64,000 nucleotides of DNA. It comes from Cordilura impudica (lineage: Eukaryota; Arthropoda; Insecta; Diptera; Scathophagidae). The position numbers were made by a program, and so were the translations under genes. This document shows, piece after piece, positions 21,105 through 32,728 of the stretch. The stretch is from contig OY821520.1 of NCBI GenBank assembly GCA_963682025.1, positions 235,215,530 to 235,279,529 on the forward strand, written 5' to 3'. Within the stretch, counting starts at the first letter, position 1. Each line of letters starts with the position of its first letter. Below the pieces are notes generated by a model that did not search any database, was not told the DNA's origin, and worked only from the letters and a program-made list of their open reading frames with translations.

Positions 21105-22565
21105 TTACGATGCTTTTAATACAGCGGTAGGAGGAATTTTGTCACATAAATTTTCAAGCGGTTCGAAACCTATTGCTTTTGTCCCTTGAAAAAGAAGCCT
21201 TGTCTATTGGTTTTTGTGTCACAAAACTAGGCAGTTCTTATTGGGAAACACGTTCTTATTGAAGACTGATCATCGTCCACTATTAACCATTTTTGGTAGT
21301 AGTAAAGGTTTGCATATCATGGCTTAATACCGAATGCAGTGCTGGGCATTAATTTTATGCGGATTTGATTATACCATTGAGTATGTTAGACGAGTGCATA
21401 ATGAAGCTGATGCAATTTCGAGGATGCCTCAACAAATTTTTGAAAACAATAATGCTGAATTTTCATATGTCAACGTTGTTGAGTCTGAAAACCGTGGCAA
21501 GATATCGCTCGTGAGACCAGTGGAGACCCAGTTTTCTCCAGAGTTGCAGAATGCGTTTTAGATGGAGCTTTATGCAACCTAAAGGCATAAAGTTCACTCC
21601 GTATCGTGAGAAGTATACTCAACTTGGGGTTGAGTAGGATGTGTCTTGTGTAATCCATGAAAAATTTAAAAATAAAATTTTGTATGAACTACATTCCTCG
21701 CATTTAGGAATATTGAAAATAAAAACACTAGCCAGATCATATACATATATGGTGGCCCGGTCTTGATAAAGACATAGAAAACTAAGTAAAAATTGTTTAC
21801 CATGTCAAAAAACTACAGCCTAGCTCTGAGAAGAGCAGTTTAATGCCATGGACGCCAAGTGGTACCGTATGGAGTCGAGTCCATATTGACTTTGCGGGTC
21901 CTATTAAACATTTTTATTTCTTAATTGTTGTTGATTCTTTTACGAAATTCGTGGAAGTTTTCAAAACAAAGGAAATTACTACAACGTTCACAATTCAAAA
22001 GTAGGAGAAATGTTTTCCCATTATGGATTGGTGGATACAATTGTAAGCGACAATGGTCGTCAATTCATATGAATTTCATTTTTTCTATTAAATGGAATAA
22101 ATCACATACTGACTGCTCCCGGACACCCATCTACAAATGGCCAAGCAGAAAACTTCGTAAAGACATTTAAAAATTCAATACTAGGAAATGTAGATCAAAA
22201 CAATGATGCCAATTTAGACAAAATTTTATGCAGAAAACTAAGAACTGGCTTCAACAAGTTCAAACCTCCTACAACAAAAGAAAAGATTATTGAGTCTCAA
22301 CACAAAAACTTAAATAACCACAAAGGAAATCGTCATGAAATATTTTACAAAGGACAAAAAGTAATGGTGCGTGATTACCGTAACCCAAATAAGCCTAGTT
22401 AGACACAGGCAGTTGTAGAACAACAACTTGTACGAGTACTGCAATCATACTCTTGCACTTTGGCTCACAACAAACACATTATTAAATGCCATTTGGACCA
22501 AATCAGAAACCAACAAGTTCAACAACAACAACCCGTCGAAAGCAACATGCCTGTTAACAATCTCT
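21105..22565 (+). mobile_element. Ty3/Gypsy pol remnant (RNase H and integrase), G1
   Basis: Pieces run in order. AVGGILSH and KPIAFV (RNase H) come first, then LLKTDHRPLLTIFG (21255), RMQCWALILCGFDYTIEY (21334) and EADAISRMPQ. Integrase follows: HSSHLGILKIKTLARS (21695), CLPCQKTTA (21800), VHIDFAGPI (first Asp, 21885), VDTIVSDNGRQF (second Asp, 22035), PGHPSTNGQAENFVKTF (Glu, 22120), and a C-terminal KGQKVMVRDYRNP (22350). Gag, protease and the RT proper are missing. Stops and frameshifts occur throughout, and no LTR was found. LINE pieces flank it on both sides. Confidence 0.75.
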
Positions 22566-22569
22566 GAGT

Positions 22570-23085
22570 GGGGTAAAGTTTCTTTAAGCTACGAAAAAAT
22601 TAATTCATCTCTTCTAATCTCCTTAAAATCTGTACCACTTATTTCCGACCGAAAATGGAATATAACTCCCATATATGGGCAGGAGCTTCAAAGCCTATGT
22701 TGGAGCTACTGGACCATGTACAAAGGAGGGTGTTGGTGCTCCATAATGACAGTAGGGTATCCAACTTGACACGTTAGAACATCGTCGGTTTGTAGATTGT
22801 GTAACAGTGTTTATAGACAATATCATGGGAAATGTTCTGCTGAAATTAGTGAACTCATTCTTAGTGTATTGCCCGCTTCTCTTGTAGATCACATCCGTTT
22901 GCAGTGTATTGTCCTGTTGACCGCACTACGCATTACATAGAAAATTCGTTTAAAAATTTTAAGTCCAAATATTCACACACTACTCTCTCTTTCCTTCTTC
23001 CCATATACTATTTCCCTGAGGCCAACGCAATGCACTGCAAATGTTGAGTGTTGGTTTATAATAATAATAATAAAAAATAAATAAA
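22570..23085 (+). mobile_element. 3' end of a Jockey-type LINE (L5) with TAA-repeat tail
   Basis: After frame correction it reads ELLDHVQRRVLVLHNDSRV, DTLEHRRFVDCV and YCPVDRTTHY, then a 3' region ending GCAATGCACTGCA and a tail TAATAATAATAATAA (about 23058-23073). The minus-strand LINE at 27980-30620 shares DTLEHRRNVDCVALFD and YCPVDRTTHYRENSF, so both belong to one family. Here the ORF is broken. It follows the Gypsy remnant directly. Confidence 0.7.
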
Positions 23086-23254
23086 GTGAATTATCTTCAA
23101 AGTTAAACTCACCCCACCAAATTGGAGTCTACTTACCGCAGTCTTGATATAAATAATTTCGTATCGAAATAAATTACGATAGTTAGAAATTTTCATATGA
23201 TGGGAATCGTTTAGTATCGAAACAGTTGCAGTTTTAAGCAACCTTATAAAAATA

Positions 23255-23580
23255 TATACAGTTGTGAGCAAAAATTGTCATTTCTTATAAAACTGTGCTC
23301 AAAACTAATATTATGTAGCGTAGTCAATAAATGTTATTACTGCTTGTAATCTGGATGGCAATGCACCGACCAATGATGTGATGGTGATATATTGTTCCAT
23401 TCTGATTTTAAAACTGATTCCATTTCATTTAGCTTAGATGGATTTTTTTTTTTTAACTACCCGATCTAGGTTTTCTATGGTATTGACACCAGGGGATTGT
23501 GACGGGCAATCCAAAACATGCACATCATTATCGCTTGGAAAATGAAATAATAACGAAACCTTTGAACCTAGAGTCTTGAT
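23255..23580 (-). pseudogene. Tc1-like transposase C-terminus with one terminal repeat (T4)
   Basis: The minus strand encodes VLDCPSQSPGVNTIENLDRVV (about 23520-23460), the region around the third catalytic acidic residue of Tc1 transposases. It then runs towards a terminal-repeat-like ACAGTTGTGAGCAAAAATTG at 23261. That terminus resembles the TIR at 56510 (CTGTGAGCATAAAAAAAG). The N-terminal two thirds are absent or unrecognisable. Confidence 0.55.
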
Positions 23581-23639
23581 TTTTTTTCATTTCATTGAAC
23601 TTATATTAAAGCTTACAAAGAAAGATAACTTTTGTAGTT

Positions 23640-24690
23640 CTAATCACAACTTAAGAACTTCTGGATCTTTTCGGGAATTCCTTACACTATGAATTTTATG
23701 GTGGTTTCTGTTACATTTTTGGAACAGTTAGTCCATCTCCGTTTGAAATCTTAACATTTTGGGACACCTTTTTTGTGCTCTTCAACTCCCTTTTAACAAG
23801 AGTTCAATATCTCTCCACTGGCCTAAGCTCTGGACAGTATGGAGAATTTGCCTCCCTAGAAACAAAAATACTTTATTGGTCTTGTACCACTGTCACCCGT
23901 AGTGACAGGGGCCAAAAATATGTGGACACATTGTGTTTGCAAACACTTCCTATAAATTTTGGTATATATAGAGCCCGTTGTAACAAATGACTTGTTTCTT
24001 TTGCCGCAACTGCTTCTAGGTCCTAAACTCTGACATTTCCTCGAGCTTAGCAACATACAAATTTTGACCCGGACGCTGCGAAAAATCTGCCAGTAGGTAC
24101 ATACGTTTCGTCGTCCATTCAGAGCAGGAGTATTTGTTTATGAAACATGGTTTCAACATCCGTGCTCTTTTTTTGGCCTCTAATTTCTTTTTGTAGCGTT
24201 CCCGCCTGAAACGTTTTGTACGTTGTATGTTTTCAAACCTGGGGGCTTACGGCCGCATTCGATATCGAGTAAAATGAATCGTCATTCCATATTTTGGTTT
24301 ATATTTAAAGAAGACATACAAACGTCACACCTCGTTTCTCTTTTACTCTTAACTAGGGGACATAATTCGTAAACTGCGCCTGAGTAAAATTGTTCTTAGT
24401 ATTTTATTTTGGAAAACTGTTTTCGATCGATAAATATCGATAACGACTGCGACGATTAGATCCCTGCATTGGCTTTAGCTTTTTACACCAAATAGTTCGA
24501 ACACTGAGCTAACTGGGCTGCTCTTCTACCGGAGCTTTTTTAATATGCTTTCTATTTCCTTAACCTTACAATCATGATAACCTTTCTTTCTTCCCGAACC
24601 AGGTTTCCTATCCATGATAACATTCTCCTGATACTTTCTAATAACATTGGAAACAATTTGACGGCAGACTTTGATTCTTTGGCCAACTTA
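23640..24690 (-). pseudogene. Tc1/mariner-superfamily transposase (T6), decayed but nearly full length
   Basis: From right to left on the minus strand: QLAKESKSAV, RKPGSGRKKGYHDCKVKEIE (24600-24545, partly across frameshifts), then RARMLKPCFINKYSC and MDDETYVPTG (first Asp, about 24110). Next come CGKRNKSFVTTGSIYTK and SPYCPELRPVERYWTLVKREL (third acidic site, about 23830-23780). The order and motifs fit an IS630-Tc1-mariner group seen in insects with a LRPxExYW signature. The second Asp region is damaged (GPCHYG-like). Related pieces are at 13990-14640 and 44085-44560. The right edge abuts mariner M4. Confidence 0.6.
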
Positions 24691-24695
24691 TTGTA

Positions 24696-26007
24696 AAGGG
24701 TCCGCCAAATAACTTTTTTTTTTTTTTTTTGAAAATGCTATAAAAAAAAAATACTGAATATTATCTCAAATTTCTTTTTTTATTTGAAAGTACAATCCTT
24801 CCGGTTAATAATGGAAAATAATTTCATTCAAATGGCTGCCTCGGCTGGCCATGCAGTAGCCTAAACGATCGGTCCAATTTTTAAGCACATTATCGATTGT
24901 GTGCAGCTGTATTTCACCAATGGCTTCACGAATATTGTCCTTTAAAGCGTCAATTGTCTCTGGCTTGTTGGCGTAACACTTATCTTTGAGGGCACCCCAC
25001 AAATAATAGTCCAACGGTGTCAAAACGCAGCTCCGAGGTGGCCAAACGACATCAGCTCTGCGGCTGATAATGCGATCTTCAAAAACAGGGCGCAAAACAT
25101 CGAGTGTAGCTTCGGCTGTGTGGCACGTAGCGCCGTCCTGTTGAAACCAAATGTTGCCAATATCCTCCTCTTCAATTTTTGTGAACAAAAATTCGTTCAA
25201 CATGGCCCGATAACGATCGCCATTGACTGTAACGGCCACTCCTTGCTCATTTTCGAAGAAAAATGGCCCAATTATGCCTCTGGACCAAAATCCGCACCAC
25301 CAAACAGTGACTCGTTTTGGGTGTATCGGCTTTTCAATGTATGCGTGTGGGTTTTCTGTGCCCCAAATGCGACAATTTTGCTTGTTTACATACCCGCCAA
25401 GATCAAAATGGGCTTCATCTGAAAAGATGATTTTTTGTTGGCAAAATCGGCATCTTCTGTAAGTCGATCGCAGGCCCACATAGCGAAGCGAAAACGCATT
25501 GGATGGTCAGTTGGCTTCAACTCCTGAACTAATTGGACTTTGTGTGGCGTCCAAGGTCTTTATGCAAAATTCGTCTCAATGATGCCTCCGAAATGTTCAA
25601 TTCTTGAGAACGACGGTGAATTGATGTTGATGGCGCTTCACGCACACTTTCTGCCACAGCAGCAATATTCTCGGGTGTACGCACTGTTTTTTGGCTTTTC
25701 ACGCTTTGGTTTATCGATGAGGATGCCAGTTTCTTTCACTTTTTTCACAAGATAACGAACATACGGAGCTGACGGTGCTTCTCTTCTTCCAAAATCCGTA
25801 CGCAATTTTCCACACATTCTGCAACATTACCATGATTTTCAAAATAATGTCGCAATATTTCCCAGCGTTGTTGAAGCGTATACACAACCATATTCGTTCA
25901 GCGGAAGGATAAAACTAATTATCTGTCAAATCAGACATGAGCCAGGTGTTACCATTCACGAAATAAGCACTAGTTGAAAAAAAAAAAACGTTAGATGGCG
26001 GACCCCT
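24696..26007 (-). mobile_element. DD41D (rosa-type) mariner, copy M4
   Basis: Terminal repeats AAGGGTCCGCC (24696) and GGCGGACCCC (25997-26006), each followed inwards by an A/T run, are flanked by TA on both sides. About 1.3 kb is the normal length of a mariner. Left of it is the Tc1/mariner-like remnant T6, and right of it is the cut middle of mariner M2. Its two flanks therefore come from different elements, which implies a rearrangement or deletion as well as insertion. Confidence 0.8.
24805..25891 (-). pseudogene. Transposase of mariner M4 (DD41D), frameshifted
   Basis: The N-terminus from 25891 reads MVVYTLQQRWEILRHYFEN, then ENIAAVAESVREAPSTSIHR and SLRRILHKDLG. After frameshifts near 25480-25560 the long frame to 24805 holds KIIFSDEAHFDLGGYVNKQN (first Asp), WFQQDGATCHTAEATLD (second Asp) and PPRSCVLTPLDYYLWGALK (third Asp). 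It ends ASRGSHLNEIIFHY. The spacing from QQD to PLD is 41 residues, which places it in the DD41D/rosa group rather than classical DD34D mariners. The catalytic acids are present, and the conserved RSCDL has Val instead of Asp. Frameshifts in the first third inactivate it. Confidence 0.8.
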
Positions 26008-26009
26008 TA

Positions 26010-26700
26010 TTATACCACGTGCATCCCAAAAACCACTGGCCATTACCTTTCCAGCCGATTGTGGAGTCTTCGATCGGCTTTCGCACGCTTGTACCCACTC
26101 CGAAGACTGTCTATTGGACTCCGGTGTATAAGAATGAATCCACGTCTCATCCATTATTATAAATCAACGTAAAAATTCAGTTGAATTTACTTCAAATATC
26201 TCCAAACCATAATTTGAATCATGGACACGTTTCAGTTTTTGTTTAGCTGTTAAAAATCGCGGCACCCATTGAAAAAGCTTTTTCATATTTAAATGCTGAT
26301 GATGTAATATATTCCCAACTCGATCCATTGATATCTTTATAATGTCAGCAATTTCACTCACTTTAATCTTTCGATCATCCAATACAACCTGATGTACTTT
26401 CTCTACGTGTTGTACGGTAACTGCCTCATTTGGACGACCAGGACGATCTACATCATTCGTGCTCGTACGACCACGTTTAATTTTGGAATACTACCTTATA
26501 ACCATTGAATATGATGGCGAAGATGCACCATAATGTTTTTCAATCCATTCTTTGGCTTGGACAGTATTTTTTCCCACCAAAAAACAATGTTTAATCACAA
26601 CACGAAACTCTGCAATCCATATTTTTTTCTCAAATTTTAAAATCAGCATCATTTTGTAATAAGTTATATAAATTAAATACTTTAATAACAATTTAAACTA
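26010..26700 (-). pseudogene. irritans-type mariner, N-terminal half (M2)
   Basis: The minus strand has EFRVVIKHCFLVGKNTVQAK and WIEKHYGASSPS. Then comes VLDDRKIKVSEIADIIKISM (26382 downward), NMKKLFQWVPRFLTAKQK, and MDETWIHSYTPESNRQSSEW (26154). It is cut at SGFWDARGII where M4 begins. It is closely related to M1 (8690-9830), matching most codons, but keeps an open second frame where M1 has a stop. The catalytic second half is missing. Confidence 0.75.
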
Positions 26701-27979
26701 ATTATTTATTGATTGTGTTTTTATCGGTAATTATCGATAACACGATAATATTATTTTTTTTAATTTTAATATTATCTACTTTTATCGGATATGTAAATGA
26801 AATTATTAAATTGAAATTTTTCCTAACAGAATTAATCCTCTGTTACTCTGGCCCTGCTATAACAACTCCCATACAGACATACCGTTGTACAGACAGACAG
26901 ACAGACATACCTATATACGTTCATTCACATTTACTCTTCTATCGTTTGTTTTGCCTCCTTCATCTACTTTTGGCTCATATAAACAACAGCAACAACATTG
27001 TACCCAGCCAGGCAACATCCATCCAGAATAAATACATATACACACGTATGCAAACATGTACGAGTAGTTGTCGATTCACATACATATTACAGTTTACTCG
27101 TCGTTGTATATATCCTTTCTTCTATGTGGTGCTGTTTCTCTAAAGCACATTGCTGCTGCTGCCAGCCTGGCACTGCTGCTGGTTTTGTGTCGATGTCATT
27201 TTATAAACTGTAAAATTGTTTCAAGAGCTCCACCGTATTTATCGCCAGACTACCATTGCCAGTTATAAAGTACTATAGGTGTTGTAAAGACATCAACAAA
27301 TACAGTGTTCTGAGATTTTTCTTATAAATATCAATAGAATAAGAACAGATTTGAACTCTATAAACTGTTTAACAACAAACAGAAAATATAGAAAATATTT
27401 TCTAGAATTTGTGAGTACTAAAAATTGTTTTCTATATCTTTTTTTTTTAACTTAAATATTAATTTTTTTTTTTTTAATTTGTGGGCTATTATATTGATTT
27501 TCTAGATGAGATTTTCGTTTTTATTCAGTGCATACATACATTTTCCCCCAGAAATCGATATCGTGTTTAAAAGTATATCTCTTAAAGTTTGAATTTTTGA
27601 TACTAAAGCCTAATTTAGTAAAACGTTTGAATCGTTGAGTGGAAAATTTTTACGAAAAACAAAACCTGAGTGGTTTTTATATAAATGTTCTATTATTTAA
27701 CGAAATCAGAGGGTTATACACACAGAAAAAAGTTCTCCAAGCGAATTGTTTAAAATTTGATCATTTGTGTTATTTTTTGTATTTATTTTTTATTTTATTG
27801 TATTAACTGAAATTTAATAGCAGCTAACTATTTTCTATAACGATAAAATATTTATTGTTAAGGCAACAGAATTTTAATACTATTCGACCCAAAATTCTGT
27901 AATTAACTTAATCGAAATTCGTTTGGCAAAAAATTCGATAGCCACAATGAATCCGTTCTGTGTTCTTTGTTTTCCCGCT
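26701..27979. other. Low-repeat AT-rich spacer, possible single-copy DNA
   Basis: No transposon motif is seen. TTATCGGTAATTATCGATAA (26722-26741) contains TATCGATA-like sequence similar to the DREF-type element of fly promoters. A CAGA run sits at 26890-26907, and CTGCTGCTGCC at 27150-27160. Short ORFs (26709-27143, 26998-27213) overlap each other and are not convincing. Sequence up to TTTGTGAGTACT (27410) could be a non-coding exon with a splice donor, but nothing confirms it. Confidence 0.35.
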
Positions 27980-28245
27980 TTTTTTTAATTATTGACCAAC
28001 ACTCAGGGGATGCCCCCTACAGATGCAGTGCATTGGGTTGATCTCAGGAAAATGGGTTATGGGAAGGAGGAAAGAGGGAGTAGTGTTTGTGGATTTTTGA
28101 CTTAAATTTTATTAGATTGTAACTGTAAGGAAAGAGCCGGGCAGGGAGTTTTTTCCACATACGGCCCGTTCGACTGATAAACGAATTTTCTCTGTAATGC
28201 GTTGTGCGGTCAACTGGACAATAGACTACAAACGGCTGTGATCTA

Positions 28246-29542
28246 AAGGGTTTTTCAATAAGAGCGCTACAAAAGTTTTTTTTAAATAAAACAAAAACGG
28301 TTTTGGATATCAATGAAATTCTTTATTCCTGTGAAAGTACGTTCGATGCCATTATGTATGGAAATCGATCTATTTTGCATGGCCACCACGGGCACGCTTG
28401 CAGAAGTCCAGACGCTAAACCCAATTTTCGACGGTTTTCAAGCATAAATCGGCCGATACTGCTGCAATTTCACGTTCGATATTCGTACGATGTTCATTAA
28501 TCGTCGCTGGCTTGTTGGCATAGACCATAGACTTGACGTAGCCCCACAGAAAATAGTCCAACGGCGTCAAATCGCTCGACCGAGGCGCAAACGGCTGAAC
28601 CATTTCGTGAGATAACACGTTCTCCAAACTTGGTTTCCAATAAATTGTTTGTGACATTCGCTGTGTGGCTTGTGGCGCCGTCCTGTTAGAACCACATGTC
28701 CTCCAAGTCCATATCATCCAATTGGGGCCAAAAATATTCGGTTATCATTGAACGGTAGCGATTCCCATTCACAGTAACGTGCCGGTTTTGATCATCACGG
28801 AAGAAGTACGGCCCAATGACGCCGCCGGCCCATAAACCGCACCAAACCGCAATTTTTTCGGGATGCAATAATGACTCATGGAGTACGTGTGGATTGCTGT
28901 CTGAACAATAACGCATATTTTGTTTATTGACGAAGCCATTCAGCCAGAAATGAGCCTCATCGCTGAAGATGATTTTTCGATGAAAATCCGAATCATTTTC
29001 AAGTTGTTGCTCAGCCCAATTCACGAACATACGACGATTCTGGTGGTCAAGCGGCTTCAGTTCTTGCGTCAATCTTGTAAGGATGTAGGCCAAGATCTTT
29101 TCGCAAAATTCGCCACAACGACGTCACAGAGATGCCCAACGCTTGAGAACGACGTGTGAGAGACACATTTGGGCTTTCTACAACTGAAGCCTCAGCGGCA
29201 GCAATATTCTCGACACTACGGGCACTTCTTTGTCTCACTGGCACGGGAACATTTTGTACTGTGCCTGTGGATTCAAATTTTTCCACTAGACGCTCAATTG
29301 TTGATCTGCTAGGACGATTATGACAACCATAAATTGGACGTAGCGCTCTTAACGTTGAGGCCACTGACTCCGAATTTCGGTAGTAAATTTTAATAATTTC
29401 GACTCGTTGTTGGCTCGTATATCTTTCCATCATGAAATGGCAAACCTTACTGAAGAGAAATGTCGAAAGAGCGGCAAGAAATATGGCGTCGTTTGCTGTC
29501 CCTGTCTTTCTACTTTTGTAGCGTCCCTGTTGAAAAACCCTA
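28246..29542 (-). mobile_element. DD41D mariner, copy M3, inserted in LINE L2
   Basis: Ends AAGGGTTTTTCAA (28246) and TTGAAAAACCCTA (29530-29542) are inverted copies of each other, and the match extends about 30 bp inward with GCGCTACAAAAGT. TA flanks both sides (28244-28245 and 29543-29544). The element is a close relative of M5 (50083-51326). The surrounding LINE reads through once the mariner is removed. Confidence 0.85.
28340..29433 (-). pseudogene. Transposase of mariner M3, broken
   Basis: It starts MMERYTSQQRVEIIKIYYRN at 29433, followed by RPSRSTIERLVEKFESTG (paired-type HTH) and LGISVTSLWRILRKDLG. A six-base loss and frameshift near 29080 follow. Then come IIFSDEAHFWLNGFVNKQN (first Asp), MWF-stop-QDGATSHTANVT (second Asp intact, preceding Gln codon turned to TAA) and a frameshift near 28600. 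YFLWGYVKSMVYANKPATI and the C-terminal ENWV motif end it. Unlike M5 it retains the second Asp, and unlike M5 it retains the region encoding RGGH near the C-terminus. Confidence 0.8.
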
Positions 29543-30769
29543 TACTAGAGAAGCGGATAGAGCGAAGTGAAACTCGGGTAGTATCGAAGAGTGCTACACA
29601 ATCCACATTCCGACGATGTTCCAACGTGTCCATAGAGTTGAATACCCTACTCTCATTAATTAGTATCAACGTTCATTACATCGCGCGGATTAATTGGTAT
29701 AGATTTTAAGGAGATCAGAAAGAGTGAAGTAATTTTTGCACCGTTTTAGAAAACCAAGACACTTGAATGCTTCTTTCGACACTTGAAAAACATGCTCGTT
29801 CCAACGAACATCACATTGAATTCTTATACCCAGAACTTCAAGAGTATCCAATTCCTCAATATAGATACCACCCATATATACAGATGACATTGTTGAATCC
29901 ATGACCCTATGAGTCAACAAACAACATTGAGTCTTCTGCACATTAAAATTAACTTTGTTCACTTTACCCTTCTCATTGATCGAGTATAACATTCATTGTC
30001 AGCCTTTTGCCCCCAACCTCCAAAAGGCTTGGAATACAGTTGAAGCAAAATGAATGACAAATGTTACTGTCATCTGTGAAAGAGTATACAGAATTGCAAG
30101 TTTGACCAATAAGGTCGTTCAGAAAGATAAGTACAAGAGAAGAAGAAAGAACAGAACCTTGGGGTTCCCCTGAATTAAGCTGAAACTCATTGGATGAGAC
30201 CCCATCAATAACAACACGTATTGTGCGGTCTCTGAGAAAACTCGATATAAATCGGAAGAAGTCAATACCGACCGCAAATGCAATAATGCACCGTGCCACA
30301 CGCGATCGAATGCTTTGGAAATATCTAGCGCAACCACTTTACTTTCATCAATATTGTAAATGGATCAACTCCAGCGCTCAGAAAGTAGAGCTAACAGGTC
30401 TCCCGTAGAACGATTTTTACGGAAGCCATACTGTCGATCATTAAGAAGTGAGTTGGCCTCTAGGTAGTTGACAAGATGGAAATTGATCATGCTATCCATC
30501 ACTTTTTCAGGGTTATTGCCTCACCTTCCAGCAAGAGGGAAGGACTCCCGCATGATATGGTAGGCTGAAAAGGTTGGCCAATACTCCTATCAAAAAGATA
30601 CGAGTATTTCGAATATGTGTCTAGAAAATTTGTATGAAATCCGTTTTATGGAATATCGTTTTATTCTCTTTTATATTTTCTAGTCGCACTTGCTACTTAA
30701 TCAGGCTCTGAAAGTTCAAATAAACGACCAGCCCTCACTCCCACCCGGATTTTCTAGTAGAATAAGTTT

Positions 30770-31470
30770 TTTAAATTTTATTTTTGTTTTATGATCGAAA
30801 CCGTTTTTTTTTTTTTTAAATCCATTCAAAATTTTTTTATATAGAACTGTCCCTTGGGCGGTTTCGAACCCCTCCACTTAAATTTTTCCATTAAACTCAA
30901 TTTTTTTTTAATATTTTTTTTTTATTTTAAATGACAGCAGAAAATTTTTAAGGAATCATTGGGAATTTTGAGCACCCTCCCAATGAATTTTTAAAATTTT
31001 ATTTTATATAACAATTCCTATAAAAAATTTGTCAGTAAAATTATATTATTTTTAATTTTATTTTTATCTTATATATCGAAACTGTTTTATATATCAAATC
31101 CCTTCATAAAGATTTATAGAACCACTCACCATCGAATTTAATTAATTTAATTTTATTTTATACATCGAAACAGTATGTTATTTTAAATTTTTTTAGAGCG
31201 TGATAGTTTGAGAACGATTTCTATATATATTTTTAAAATTTTATTTTATATATCGAAAACGTTATTTATTTCAATTCCCATAAAAAATTTGTCAGTAAAA
31301 TTATTATATTTTTAATTTTATTTTTATCTTAAAAAATTTGTATAAAAAAAAATTGTAGAGATATCCCTCGGGCAGTTTCGAACCCATTCATTCAATTTCC
31401 CAGTAAACTTATTTATTTTTGTTTAATTTTATTTCAAATTTGAAACCGCTTTTTATTTTAAATCCCTTCA
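30770..31470. repeat. Degenerate direct repeat region
   Basis: A motif of ATTTTATTTTATATATCGAA followed by A(C/A)CGTTTTTTATTTTAAATC recurs about six times (near 30776, 31062, 31149, 31240, 31310 and 31428) with diverged spacers. GGGCGGTTTCGAACCC at 30855 and GGGCAGTTTCGAACCC at 31370 show that a longer unit was duplicated. It lies directly upstream of the candidate host exons. It is non-coding and highly AT-rich. Confidence 0.55.
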
Positions 31471-31730
31471 GAACGTTGTTTGGAGGTTCATTGTTGTCGT
31501 CCTGCATGTTTACGGACGTGCCAACACGACCGCAAGCCTTGATATTTTTTCTTATACTCCTTTTAAGGATAGATTTAGTCCGTCTTAAGTTATGGTCAGG
31601 CCATATGTGCCTCGACAGGTGCCAATATTACTCCGTGAAGAACATGCCCTTGTTAGTTCGTCTGTTCGTTCGTTACCGGGTAAAAAGGCGGCTTAGGTTT
31701 GCCAATTCCTTCTTTTCACCGTCGACTAAA

Positions 31731-32675
31731 ATGCCCCCAAAAAAATCGTATTACTTTTACTTTATTTTCTTATTTTACTAATTAAACTTTTTTGTTTTCT
31801 TTAATCTCTTTTAGACTTCCACGAAACGTTCAAACGTTGATTTTGACGTGGAAAACGATTTTGATGAAGATTCTGGTTCGGATTTTGATGATGATGAAGA
31901 TCCAGATAAAATAGAAGTACCAGGTATGTGTTGCTTTTGTCTTTTTCGATGATAAACTTTCAAACGAATTTAAACGAATGTTATAAAAGAAGATAAGCAT
32001 AAGTGTTCTTAGATTACAACCCTTATGTTTTAATTTTGATTTCTATATCTCCCCAAAAATGAATCCAAGCATCAACTCAATTAAATTTCATAAATACTTT
32101 AAAACGAAGAACCTTTAACACCAAACAACACCTGCTCCCTCCCATATGAAAATTCACAATTTAAAAAGTTTCTTGCTGATTTTGGGGAAAACCATCCATC
32201 CCTTTCTTTATCCATCCTAACACGTTACCAAATGAAAACCCTTTTTCTGTATGTAATTGTAATATAAATAAATTTGTACATAAAATTGTTTTTTAACTTA
32301 TTAAAAGTTGTAAAAGAACCACCCTCCCCCCAACCCAAAAATTTAAGTTGTTTTTTATGCATGCAAAATACAAAAAGCGCATTCATTGGATACAAAGTTT
32401 AATTTTTAGTAACCACTCTTGTAAAAATACGAGAACATGGTTTATATACGATAATGTATGTGTATAATGGAAGAATAAGTTGATAATTTTCTTTCTTATA
32501 TCATTATTTAAAAGTCTATCTGTGTTACTTTAAGGCTAAATGAATATAATTATTGATAAATTTTTGAGCTTTTTTAATCAAACGATTGGATTTTTAATGA
32601 TTTCTAACAGGCCATATTTACATCTGTGGCTTAAAAAATTTTACTACCGCGTATAAAGATTTTGCCCCGGATTAA
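31731..32675 (+). CDS. Candidate host gene, first exons of an acidic, probably nuclear protein
   Basis: Exon 1 would start at ATG 31731 (MPPKK...) and end before GTATTA (31748). Exon 2 (31815-31923) follows a branch-point-like TACTAAT, a pyrimidine tract and TTTTAG. It is open in only one frame, encodes KRSNVDFDVENDFDEDSGSD and DDDEDPDKIEVP, and ends at GTATGT. A third exon could start after TTTCTAACAG (32611) and keeps frame for 20 residues to a TAA at 32673. The highly acidic, non-transposon sequence with consensus splice sites is unlike anything else in the window. Exon 1 and exon 2 are out of phase by one base as given. The C5/A7 run in exon 1 is a place where an indel could explain this. 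Product not recognised. The true third exon may lie elsewhere. Confidence 0.5.
31924..32610 (+). other. Presumed intron / spacer of the candidate host gene
   Basis: AT-rich, with no repeats shared with other parts of the window and no credible ORF. It begins with the donor GTATGT and ends at TTTCTAACAG. Confidence 0.35.
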
Positions 32676-32728
32676 AATTAAAAAAGAATTGTGGTCTGGC
32701 GAGTGTCCGTTATCTTAAAATTATTTAT

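Larger units (their letters stand above)
27980..30620 (-). mobile_element. Jockey-type LINE (L2), minus strand, interrupted by mariner M3
   Basis: From 30600 downwards the minus strand gives DRQYGFRKNRS, VVALDISKAFDRVWHGALLH (RT motif with Asp), FISSFLRDRTIRVVIDG, FQLNSGEPQG, and YSFTDDSNICHS. The last is the position of the catalytic A-D-D box, here T-D-D. Then follow QKTQCCLLTHR and SMDTLEHRRNVDCVALFD. After the mariner (28246-29542) the frame resumes with YCPVDRTTHYRENSFISRTG, RMWKKLPARLFPYSYN and the 3' region. Comparison with L5 shows that the mariner used a TA in ...CTAGTA/GATCAC. The 5' part of ORF2 and ORF1 are missing. The copy is frameshifted. Confidence 0.8.
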
